A stretch of DNA of 5,041 nucleotides, from positions 1-5,041 of the forward strand of contig JAHIPG010000105.1 in assembly GCA_018894775.1 (NCBI GenBank), in the 5' to 3' direction. A model generated the notes under the pieces. That model did no database searches. It had not been told where the DNA came from and worked only from the letters and a program-made list of their open reading frames with translations. This DNA is from Nanobdellota archaeon. Lineage in GTDB: Archaea; Nanobdellota; Nanobdellia; SCGC-AAA011-G17; VGLX01. Position numbers and translations under genes: made by a program. This document shows positions 1-5,041 of the stretch, piece by piece. Every line of letters begins with the position of its first letter. The first letter of the stretch is position 1.

Positions 1-2
1 CT

Positions 3-71
3 CTAACAGAAAGGGGTGCAGCACAATTATTGTACCATATGGTAGGATTTAAATATAAAAAACACCTATAA
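3..71 (+). CDS. C-terminal fragment of an upstream gene (possibly an acetyltransferase)
   Basis: An open frame enters from the left edge and runs 22 codons to a TAA at 69-71; the start lies outside the window. The visible peptide contains the segment AAQLLYHMVGFKYKKHL. A pattern of the form A-x-x-LY-x-x-x-GF near the C-terminus is common in GNAT N-acetyltransferases, where it covers the last helix and strand around the acetyl-CoA site, but the stretch is too short for a firm family call. The frame ends 9 bases before the DoxX gene on the same strand, so the two may be co-transcribed. The alternative is that these bases are only upstream promoter DNA for the DoxX gene, because a TATA-like box lies within the same codons. 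Confidence 0.35.
   Translation, partial: LTERGAAQLLYHMVGFKYKKHL
48..55 (+). promoter_or_regulatory. TATA-like box upstream of the DoxX gene
   Basis: TTTAAATA followed by TAAAAA matches the archaeal TATA-box type. Its centre is about 29 bases before the ATG at 81. With the usual archaeal distance of about 25 bases from TATA centre to transcript start, the message would begin within a few bases of the ATG, so it would be leaderless or nearly so. In agreement, no GG-containing ribosome binding site precedes the ATG (the bases are AAATAAGA). The box may be fortuitous because it overlaps the apparent coding end of the upstream gene. Confidence 0.4.
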
Positions 72-80
72 AAAATAAGA

Positions 81-473
81 ATGAATACAGAAATTCTGAT
101 ACTATTGGGAGCAATTCCTTTAAGGATAGTTTTAGGTTTAATCTACATAATCCATGGATTCCCAAAACTAAAAGATCCAGAAAGAACAGCAACTATTTTT
201 CTAAGAAAAAAGATTCCTTTACCAAAAGTATCAGCAATATTAATTGCTATAACAGAATTTTTTGGCGGAATCATGTTACTCTTTGGATTTACTACAAGAA
301 TAGTTGCAGCTTTATTATTGATAATTATGGTAGTAGCGGTCTTCTTAGAAAAACAAAGGATAAAAGAAAGCTATGAATATTATATGCTTCTAATTGCAGG
401 ATTATTGACCTTATTCTTATTAGGATCAGGAAACCTATCAGTTGATCAAACTTTTGGATGGCTGTTAGGATAA
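81..473 (+). CDS. DoxX-family four-helix membrane protein
   Basis: A 130-residue, very hydrophobic protein with four likely membrane helices at about residues 5-27, 50-70, 73-90 and 98-117. The DoxX-family signature is visible: R15, G19, then H25-G26 and K29 at the end of helix 1; E59 with G62-G63 and G69 in helix 2, followed by R73; and a C-terminal GSGNLSVD (about 115-122), matching the family's GxGxxSLD ending. The length is normal for the family. The start is fixed by an in-frame TAA at 69-71, after which this is the first ATG. DoxX was named for a subunit of a thiosulfate:quinone oxidoreductase in Acidianus, but most small relatives have no proven role and are linked to redox or oxidative-stress functions in the membrane. 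No doxD or oxidase partner is visible here. It runs convergently to iorB with a 9-base gap, so it is not part of the amino-acid cluster. The family call is firm and the function is open. Confidence 0.85.
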   Translation: MNTEILILLGAIPLRIVLGLIYIIHGFPKLKDPERTATIFLRKKIPLPKVSAILIAITEFFGGIMLLFGFTTRIVAALLLIIMVVAVFLEKQRIKESYEYYMLLIAGLLTLFLLGSGNLSVDQTFGWLLG

Positions 474-482
474 AAGAAAAAG
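472..482 (-). terminator. T-rich tract after iorB
   Basis: On the minus strand, directly after the iorB stop and a C, the sequence reads CTTTTTCTTTTA. Archaeal RNA polymerase terminates at oligo-T tracts with or without a hairpin, and I see no clear hairpin here. The tract fills the 9-base gap to the convergent DoxX gene and touches its stop codon. It is the likely end of the minus-strand transcript. Confidence 0.5.
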
Positions 483-1088
483 TTATTTCAGCTTAAATCC
501 AACTTCAAATATCTTCTTATTAGGCTCTAAGAACTTAGAAGGCAAAACCTGCTCCATAGCCTTAAAGATAGACTGTTTCTTCAAAGGCAACAATCCTTCA
601 CCAACAGCCTTACCCAACAGGACAATATTTGCCGCAACAACATTACCAAATTCCTTTCTGGCAAGATCTGAAGCAGGAATATCAAAAACTTTCCCCTTAG
701 GAGAGAATTCTTTCAAAGTTTTTACAACTTCTTTCACACCAGGATATTTCTTCTTCTCCCTATGGACCACATTTGGGATAAACTCTTTCTGGTCAAAAAC
801 ATAATTAGTATCATTATTTGAGTAACGGCTTGCCCTTACAGCCTCAACAGGCTCTAATGATATAATCAAATCTGCCTCACCACTCTTTATCAAAGGAGAA
901 TGAATATTATTACCAAACCTAAGATGAGTTTCCAACGCTCCAAAACGCATAGCTAAACCGTGCAACTCTGCAGCCTTGATATTATAACCTTCTACCAAAG
1001 CGGCTCTAGCAACTATTCCAGCAACTGTCAAAACTCCCTGCCCACCTACACCACAGATTACCATGTCAAACTTATCTAATTTTTTCAT
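483..1088 (-). CDS. iorB: Indolepyruvate:ferredoxin oxidoreductase, beta subunit
   Basis: A 201-residue cytoplasmic protein, normal length for IorB and the related gamma domain of 2-oxoacid:acceptor oxidoreductases. The N-terminal glycine-rich loop GVGGQG (residues 13-18) after a hydrophobic strand is the family hallmark. It is followed by the conserved stretch ELHGLAMRFGALETHLRFG (41-59) and the segment around EADLIISLEPVEAVRA (71-86). With IorA it forms the enzyme that decarboxylates aryl-pyruvates (indolepyruvate, phenylpyruvate, hydroxyphenylpyruvate) to aryl-acetyl-CoA and reduces ferredoxin. The start ATG overlaps the iorA stop as ATGA. The bases before it (GCAAGATAAAAA) hold no strong ribosome binding site, so translation probably depends on coupling to iorA. 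One oddity: the usual RGG of the HGMAQRGG motif reads RFG (48-50). The iorA partner makes the assignment secure. Confidence 0.93.
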   Translation of the reverse strand: MKKLDKFDMVICGVGGQGVLTVAGIVARAALVEGYNIKAAELHGLAMRFGALETHLRFGNNIHSPLIKSGEADLIISLEPVEAVRASRYSNNDTNYVFDQKEFIPNVVHREKKKYPGVKEVVKTLKEFSPKGKVFDIPASDLARKEFGNVVAANIVLLGKAVGEGLLPLKKQSIFKAMEQVLPSKFLEPNKKIFEVGFKLK

Positions 1089-2974
1089 TTTTTATCTTGC
1101 TTAACTCTCATAGCCTTTTCAGGACATAATTGACCGCAAACGCTGCAGCCCCAACAAAAATCAGGGTCAATATAAAAATCACCATTAGGTTCCTCTCTAT
1201 GTATCGCAGGACACCCGAAGTTGTACAAGCATTCACCACATTTAGTACATTTATTCTTATCAATCTCAAATACAGGAACTTTCACACCCTTATGCCTCAT
1301 CAGCCTCATGTATCTAAGCCTGCAATCCCCTCTTGAAACAATAAATGTAGATGTATCCTTAACCATATACTCCTTCACTTTGGTTCTAACCTGTGCTAAG
1401 TTGAATGAGTTTACAACAGCAACATCTTTCATACCAAAAGCTGTAGCAATGTTCTCAATCTTTAAAGGATCGACCTGTTCACCCATACCTGTAATTCCAG
1501 TACTAGGATTAGGTTGATGACCGGTCATAGCTGTAATACGATTATCTAAAGCAACAACCATAGGATTTGACTTATTGAAAACAATGTTAACTAATTGAGG
1601 CATAGCACCATGGAAAAATGTACTATCCCCTACAAATGCAATAACTTTCTGATCAGAAACTTTTGCTATACCATGAGATATACCTGGACCAGCACCCATA
1701 GATATAAGCCAATCCTGCATCTCAAAAGGTTTGAAAATACCAATAACATAACAGCCAACATCCCCACCGAATACAGCATCTTTAGGACTTTCCTGCTTAA
1801 CAGCATAAAAAGTTGAACGATGAGGGCATCCCGGACAAAAAGTAGCAGGACGCTTAATAGCAATCTTTCCCAACGTATCTTCACAAAGACAGCTAGGTTT
1901 TCTAGGCACTTTTTTCTTAAGAATAACACCAAGACCTTTCTCTATGAGATCTGTCCTATACTCCCCACTATAACAAAGCAAATCCTTTCCTAAAACATTA
2001 AGTTTTGGATTAACATCTTTAGCCAATCTCTTAACATCTGATTCAAGAATAGGTTCTAATTCCTCCACTATAAAGACTTTCTTCAAACCTTTTATGAAAG
2101 AATTGATAGTTTGTTCAGGTAACGGCCACGCAAGTCCAAGCTTCAGAACAGGAATCTTAAGATTAAAATTTTTCAAAGCCTCCATCACATAATGATAAGT
2201 AACACCGTTAGCAATTATACCAAAATCACTTTTAGCATCCTTATTAGAAACGTAATTCAATTTTTTATCTTTCTCAGCAAGAGCCTGTAACTTCTTCATC
2301 AACCCATGCAGTTCAATATGCCTCTTCAAAAGAAGTGGCGGCAAAGTCTGCCATTTAGTATCTGGTGTGAACCTTCCTTTAGCCTTAGGTTTTGGAATTT
2401 TATCTAAATTTACAATTCCAGAAACATGGCTTACCCTTGTTGTAAGCCTGATAAAAACAGGGACACCCAAATTTTCAGAAATATCAAATGCTAACTTTGT
2501 AAAATCCTTACATTCCTGTGGATCTGAAGGCTCAAGCATAGGCATATGACCAATTCTTGCAAACCACCTGCTATCCTGCTCTGACTGGCCTGAAGACCAG
2601 CAACCAGGATCATCAGCAGTAACAATAACCATTCCACCTTTAACACCATAAAATGCTAAAGGATATGTAGAGTCACTAGCAACATTAACACCAAAATGCT
2701 TCATACTTACAATAGACCTTACACCAGAGAAAGCAGCTCCTGCAGCAGCCTCCATAGCACACTTCTCATTAGTGCTGTATTCAAAATAGCTGCCAAGCTG
2801 TTTAAGATTCTCATGAATAGCATGAAATGTATCAGGGATCTCGGACGATGGTGTTCCAGGATAAGCGCTGGCAAACCCTACTCCCGCCTCTAAAGCTCCA
2901 CGTACAACTGCTTCATTACCTAATAGGATTACCTTCTTACCTTTAAGCTCAACTACCCTATGAGTTCTCGCCAT
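1085..2974 (-). CDS. iorA: Indolepyruvate:ferredoxin oxidoreductase, alpha subunit (TPP and 2x[4Fe-4S])
   Basis: A 629-residue cytoplasmic enzyme subunit, full length for the family. The N-terminal pyrimidine-binding domain (about 15-190) has LLGNEAVVRGALEAG (17-31), SAYPGTPSSEI (36-46) and the catalytic-type Glu in STNEKCAMEAA (67-77). A middle domain covers about 250-350. The TPP-phosphate domain (about 370-550) has TFCPGCPHR (378-386), GGDVGCY (403-409) and the GDS...N magnesium/TPP motif (449-451 to N478), then TAMTGHQPNPSTG (481-493). The C-terminal ferredoxin-like domain carries two cluster motifs: C576, C579, C582, C588 and C607, C610, C613, C617. The subunit binds the aryl-pyruvate and TPP and passes electrons through the clusters to ferredoxin. 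The chosen ATG places the first strand (KKVILLGNEA) a few residues from the N-terminus, as in known IorA. It has its own TATA-like box in the gap after the dehydrogenase gene, and its stop overlaps iorB. Confidence 0.97.
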   Translation of the reverse strand: MARTHRVVELKGKKVILLGNEAVVRGALEAGVGFASAYPGTPSSEIPDTFHAIHENLKQLGSYFEYSTNEKCAMEAAAGAAFSGVRSIVSMKHFGVNVASDSTYPLAFYGVKGGMVIVTADDPGCWSSGQSEQDSRWFARIGHMPMLEPSDPQECKDFTKLAFDISENLGVPVFIRLTTRVSHVSGIVNLDKIPKPKAKGRFTPDTKWQTLPPLLLKRHIELHGLMKKLQALAEKDKKLNYVSNKDAKSDFGIIANGVTYHYVMEALKNFNLKIPVLKLGLAWPLPEQTINSFIKGLKKVFIVEELEPILESDVKRLAKDVNPKLNVLGKDLLCYSGEYRTDLIEKGLGVILKKKVPRKPSCLCEDTLGKIAIKRPATFCPGCPHRSTFYAVKQESPKDAVFGGDVGCYVIGIFKPFEMQDWLISMGAGPGISHGIAKVSDQKVIAFVGDSTFFHGAMPQLVNIVFNKSNPMVVALDNRITAMTGHQPNPSTGITGMGEQVDPLKIENIATAFGMKDVAVVNSFNLAQVRTKVKEYMVKDTSTFIVSRGDCRLRYMRLMRHKGVKVPVFEIDKNKCTKCGECLYNFGCPAIHREEPNGDFYIDPDFCWGCSVCGQLCPEKAMRVKQDKK

Positions 2975-3004
2975 CTTTTTACCAGTTTAATTAGTAAAAG
3001 ATTT

Positions 3005-3012
3005 TATTTAAA
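3005..3012 (-). promoter_or_regulatory. TATA-like box for iorAB
   Basis: The minus strand reads AAAGG-TTTAAATA-AAAT in the 43-base gap between the glutamate dehydrogenase stop and the iorA ATG. A transcript starting about 25 bases downstream of the box centre would begin near 2983 and leave a leader of only about 9 bases. The only ribosome-binding-like bases are a weak GGT at 2983-2981. The site suggests iorAB can be transcribed apart from the two upstream genes, although read-through from them is also possible because no clear oligo-T terminator lies between. Confidence 0.5.
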
Positions 3013-3017
3013 CCTTT

Positions 3018-4115
3018 TTACTTCATCTTCTTCCTAACTCTATCTTGCGCTATTTTCATAGCAGCCTCTCTCACCATTATATTTCTCTTCTTAGCTTCTT
3101 TCAGAACTATATCTGTATTCTTAGTAATCTTTTCTTCGACAAGCTTGAACATCTTCTCTGGTGTTCCGTTGATATATTCAACATAAGAAGATATTACTCC
3201 TCCAGCATTAGCTACAAAGTCAGGAACTATCAAAATCCCTTTCTTATGAAGAACCTTTTCAATCTCAACAGTCATAGGAATATTTGAACCCTCTACGATA
3301 AGCTTTGCCTTAATCTTATCCATGTTATCTTTTGTTACTAAATCAGGAACTGCTGCAGTGATAAGGACGTCAGCAGGAACACTTAAAATATCCCCGCAAT
3401 CTCCTTTTTTGCCACCAGAATAATTAACAACAGACCTTGTTTCTTCCTTAACCTTTGCAAGTTTTTTAAAATCTAATCCATCTTTAAGATCATATATCAT
3501 ACCTTTAGAGTCTGAAGTTGCAACAAGTTTAGCTCCTTTTTCTGTCAAAAACTTTGCCGCAAAAGTGCCAACATTACCAAAACCCTCAACAGCAAAGGTA
3601 ACATCAGAAGGCTTCAAACCCATATGCTTAATAGCAACTAAAGCAGAATGATAAACACCAAAGCCTGTTGAACCCAATTCATGAGGTATCCCCCCCAACT
3701 TCTTCGGCTTGCCAGTACATGACTTCATAGAACCGTTAGCCTTAGCAAACCACTCCATCTCCCTCTCACCCATATTCATATCAGGAGCAGAAACATACAT
3801 ATCCGGAGCCACTATCTTCAAAGCTCTTGAAAAGGATTCAACTATGGCCTTTTTCTTCTTCAAATCAAAAGTCTTAGGGGCAGCAATTATCCCACTCTTA
3901 GCACCTCCAAAAGGAAGCTCAGCCAAAGCATTCTTCCAGGTCATAGTCCTCGCTAATCTAAAAACCTCCTCCTTATCCACACTAGGAGTCATCCTAATGC
4001 CTCCCTTACCAGGACCAAAAGCGGTATTGTCCACTATGACAAAACCATGCATACCTACTTTTGGATCATAAACTTCTAAAATTTTTTCCGGACCAAACTC
4101 ATCGTATTTTATCAT
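3018..4115 (-). CDS. gdhA: Compact glutamate dehydrogenase (Glu/Leu/Phe/Val dehydrogenase family)
   Basis: A 365-residue cytoplasmic amino-acid dehydrogenase; the likely reaction is glutamate + NAD(P)+ + water to 2-oxoglutarate + ammonia + NAD(P)H. The substrate domain (about 1-150) has GPGKGGIRM (34-42, K37), MTWKNA (58-63, K61), PFGGAKSG (68-75, with K73 as the expected active-site lysine) and APDMNMG (110-116, with D112 as catalytic Asp). The cofactor domain has GFGNVG (178-183), EGSN (275-278) and VANAGGVISS (301-310). The length is that of leucine dehydrogenase (about 365) rather than typical glutamate dehydrogenase (about 420). However, K37 and S310 fall where Clostridium symbiosum glutamate dehydrogenase has K89 and S380, which bind the glutamate side-chain carboxylate; leucine dehydrogenase has Leu and Val there. 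I therefore favour glutamate. NAD versus NADP is not decided by sequence (the turn reads TSDSKG, 200-205). The start ATG overlaps the NAD kinase stop by ATGA and has a GGTGA binding site. Confidence 0.92.
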   Translation of the reverse strand: MIKYDEFGPEKILEVYDPKVGMHGFVIVDNTAFGPGKGGIRMTPSVDKEEVFRLARTMTWKNALAELPFGGAKSGIIAAPKTFDLKKKKAIVESFSRALKIVAPDMYVSAPDMNMGEREMEWFAKANGSMKSCTGKPKKLGGIPHELGSTGFGVYHSALVAIKHMGLKPSDVTFAVEGFGNVGTFAAKFLTEKGAKLVATSDSKGMIYDLKDGLDFKKLAKVKEETRSVVNYSGGKKGDCGDILSVPADVLITAAVPDLVTKDNMDKIKAKLIVEGSNIPMTVEIEKVLHKKGILIVPDFVANAGGVISSYVEYINGTPEKMFKLVEEKITKNTDIVLKEAKKRNIMVREAAMKIAQDRVRKKMK

Positions 4116-4810
4116 ATTTTCACCATCCTTTTTCCTTTTAGCATTAATATTCTAGCAACATGACTGCTCTTCTGTATCTTGATAATATCTCCATCTTTTA
4201 GAGCGATAACCTTTGGATTACAGTCCACACACATCACTCCTGGACCACGAACAACCTCCACATTTATCACAGAAGTCTCAGGAATTATCTTATAGTCCAT
4301 AGGCTTAACAGGATTATTGAAAGCTATACCCAAACCTTTACTGAATGTCTTTCTTGTTATAGAGTAAAAGTAACCTGAAGAACCATAAGATGTAGAAACA
4401 ACAATACCATCGCTAATAATTTCTTTTGCGATATTTTTTTTATCAACGTCAATATTAAGCCTTATAGCACAAGGAGGTTTATAATGTATATTCACATCAT
4501 TCAGACCAACAAGCTCATTTCCTCTAACAGAAGCTTTGATTTTAACAAACTCTTTGATCTTAAAATCATCATTAACTAATGAATCAATTACTTTCTTATA
4601 ATTATGGTTGCTGCATTTCTTGCACTTACTAGAATGCCTCACAAATAACTTTGGAACACCAGGATATTTAGTCTCACCATAAAGAAGAGTACCATCACCA
4701 CCAAAAGCAATAACCACATCAGGGTCATCCTTAGAAAAAGTGAGACTATCTGATTTTTTGATTTCTCTCTCAAAATATGCTCTGTTAAGACCTACAATTG
4801 ATACTTTCAT
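4112..4810 (-). CDS. nadK: Probable NAD+ kinase (divergent, short)
   Basis: A 232-residue cytoplasmic protein, shorter than most NAD kinases (about 250-300). It phosphorylates NAD+ (or NADH) to NADP(H), probably with ATP or polyphosphate. The nucleotide motif FGGDGTLL (36-43, catalytic-type D39) follows a hydrophobic strand. The usual NE motif appears as GLNDVNIH (102-109). The family motif DGxxVSTPTGSTAY appears as DGIVVSTSYGSSGY (134-147). A C-terminal beta-rich part ends with VIALKDGDIIKI (201-212). The canonical GINxGxLGFL loop after the first motif is replaced by FVRHSSKCKKCSNHN (56-70). Two CxxC pairs are present, C63/C66 and C194/C197. GGDGT alone also occurs in diacylglycerol kinases, but the second motif and the overall order favour NAD kinase. 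The gene overlaps glutamate dehydrogenase by 4 bases, which suits a supplier of NADP to it. The ATG has an AGAGGT binding site 4 bases upstream. Confidence 0.8.
   Translation of the reverse strand: MKVSIVGLNRAYFEREIKKSDSLTFSKDDPDVVIAFGGDGTLLYGETKYPGVPKLFVRHSSKCKKCSNHNYKKVIDSLVNDDFKIKEFVKIKASVRGNELVGLNDVNIHYKPPCAIRLNIDVDKKNIAKEIISDGIVVSTSYGSSGYFYSITRKTFSKGLGIAFNNPVKPMDYKIIPETSVINVEVVRGPGVMCVDCNPKVIALKDGDIIKIQKSSHVARILMLKGKRMVKI
4120..4124 (-). promoter_or_regulatory. Ribosome binding site for glutamate dehydrogenase
   Basis: GGTGA lies 4 bases before the ATG at 4115, inside the last codons of the NAD kinase gene. GGTGA is a classic archaeal Shine-Dalgarno core. It supports this ATG as the start and argues that the dehydrogenase is initiated directly as well as by coupling at the ATGA overlap. 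Confidence 0.7.
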
Positions 4811-4814
4811 ATTA

Positions 4815-4820
4815 ACCTCT
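4815..4820 (-). promoter_or_regulatory. Ribosome binding site for NAD kinase
   Basis: AGAGGT lies 4 bases before the ATG at 4810 (AGAGGT-TAAT-ATG). It fixes this ATG as the start and makes NAD kinase, with the dehydrogenase, one of the two clear Shine-Dalgarno-led genes in the window. Confidence 0.7.
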
Positions 4821-4870
4821 TTTTTTCACAATTATCTTATCTCTTATTGCCAGTAAAAAAGAGTTACAGT

Positions 4871-4885
4871 TATATAAATATTTCT
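4871..4885 (-). promoter_or_regulatory. TATA box and purine-rich BRE for the nadK-gdhA unit
   Basis: The minus strand reads AAGAAATA-TTTATATA-AC. TTTATATA (4878-4871) is a near-ideal archaeal TATA box, and the A/G-rich bases just upstream (about 4885-4879) suit a TFB recognition element. Transcription would start about 25 bases downstream, near 4850, giving a leader of about 40 bases that carries the AGAGGT site. This is the strongest promoter-like signal in the window. Confidence 0.65.
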
Positions 4886-5041
4886 TAATCAAATTTATTT
4901 GCCTTTAAAATCAAAATCAGAAGGACGTGATTCAAAATAACCTTTAACCTGAAAGTATCTCCTCTTCTTAAAAATAAGCTTTTAGTTAATTTCAATTAAT
5001 ATAGGATGTGATATTTACAAAAACCTTAGCAAAGTATTTAA
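4879..5041. other. Region upstream of the nadK promoter, no convincing gene
   Basis: These 163 AT-rich bases contain no ATG on the minus strand. Two short open stretches occur there. One enters from the right edge (5039) and stops at TGA 4994-4992. The other runs 28 codons from 4981 to TAA 4897-4895, directly after an in-frame TAA, with no ATG, GTG or TTG start. The second reads like protein (it includes KKRRYFQVKGYFESRPSDFD) and could be a gene remnant or chance. On the plus strand a GTG at 5008 opens a frame to the right edge, too short to judge. I see no tRNA, repeat or strong hairpin. Confidence 0.4.

Noticed and set aside
81..473. Thiosulfate:quinone oxidoreductase subunit DoxD/DoxA system
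   Set aside because: Only a small generic DoxX domain is present, with no second subunit or sulfur-oxidation gene nearby.
1221..1517. 98-codon plus-strand frame opposite iorA
   Set aside because: Antisense shadow of the conserved C-terminal half of IorA; composition follows the complementary codons.
1666..1932. 88-codon minus-strand frame within iorA in another reading frame
   Set aside because: It overlaps the TPP-binding region of iorA on the same strand, so it is a shifted-frame shadow; hydrophobicity comes from the shifted codons.
3709..4071. 120-codon open frame on the plus strand opposite glutamate dehydrogenase
   Set aside because: It is wholly antisense to a gene with clear catalytic motifs, its translation has no recognisable domain, and it has no promoter or binding site of its own.
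3018..4115. Leucine dehydrogenase as the product
   Set aside because: Length fits, but the pocket positions carry Lys and Ser as in glutamate dehydrogenase rather than Leu and Val.
4434..4441. Eight-base T run in the NAD kinase gene as a terminator or frameshift site
   Set aside because: It is an A run on the coding strand (Lys-Lys-Asn codons), so it is not a terminator for this gene, and the frame continues intact with no alternative product.
4112..4810. Diacylglycerol or sphingosine kinase based on GGDGT
   Set aside because: The later DG...STxxGSxxY motif and the C-terminal order match NAD kinase, and the lipid-kinase domain layout is missing.
5008..5041. Start of a divergent plus-strand gene at GTG 5008
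   Set aside because: Only 11 codons are visible, the AGGA before it is too close to the GTG to be a normal binding site, and no TATA box is well placed.

Overview
The window most likely comes from an archaeon. The DNA is AT-rich and genes are tightly packed. Archaeal-type TATA boxes (TTTATATA, TTTAAATA) sit about 30-65 bases before gene starts, and the best ribosome binding sites read AGAGGT and GGTGA. The combination of a ferredoxin-linked indolepyruvate oxidoreductase with an archaeal-type NAD kinase fits too. A DPANN-like lineage (for example Woesearchaeota-like) is my guess from gene style and compactness; the window has no rRNA or tRNA to settle it.

Layout, left to right. Bases 3-71 (+) look like the last 22 codons of a gene that begins outside the window. 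Nine bases later comes a small DoxX-family membrane protein (81-473, +). It meets the rest of the window tail to tail, with 9 bases between. Everything else is on the minus strand and reads right to left: NAD kinase (4810-4112), a compact glutamate dehydrogenase (4115-3018), the alpha subunit of indolepyruvate:ferredoxin oxidoreductase (iorA, 2974-1085) and its beta subunit (iorB, 1088-483). NAD kinase and dehydrogenase overlap by ATGA, and so do iorA and iorB. Between the two pairs is a 43-base gap holding its own TATA-like box, so the cluster is probably two two-gene transcription units that may also be read as one. A T-rich tract after iorB is the likely end of transcription. The 231 bases right of NAD kinase hold its promoter and leader plus a short open stretch without a usual start codon.

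How the genes fit together (inference). Transaminases, not in this window, would turn aromatic amino acids into aryl-pyruvates while converting 2-oxoglutarate to glutamate. Glutamate dehydrogenase regenerates 2-oxoglutarate, releasing ammonia and NAD(P)H. IorAB oxidises the aryl-pyruvates to aryl-acetyl-CoA, CO2 and reduced ferredoxin. NAD kinase would supply NADP. The set reads as a compact amino-acid fermentation or redox module.

I found no clearly new system, mobile element, CRISPR array or RNA gene. The least ordinary items are the NAD kinase, with altered core motifs and two CxxC pairs, and the glutamate dehydrogenase, which has leucine-dehydrogenase size but glutamate-type pocket residues.
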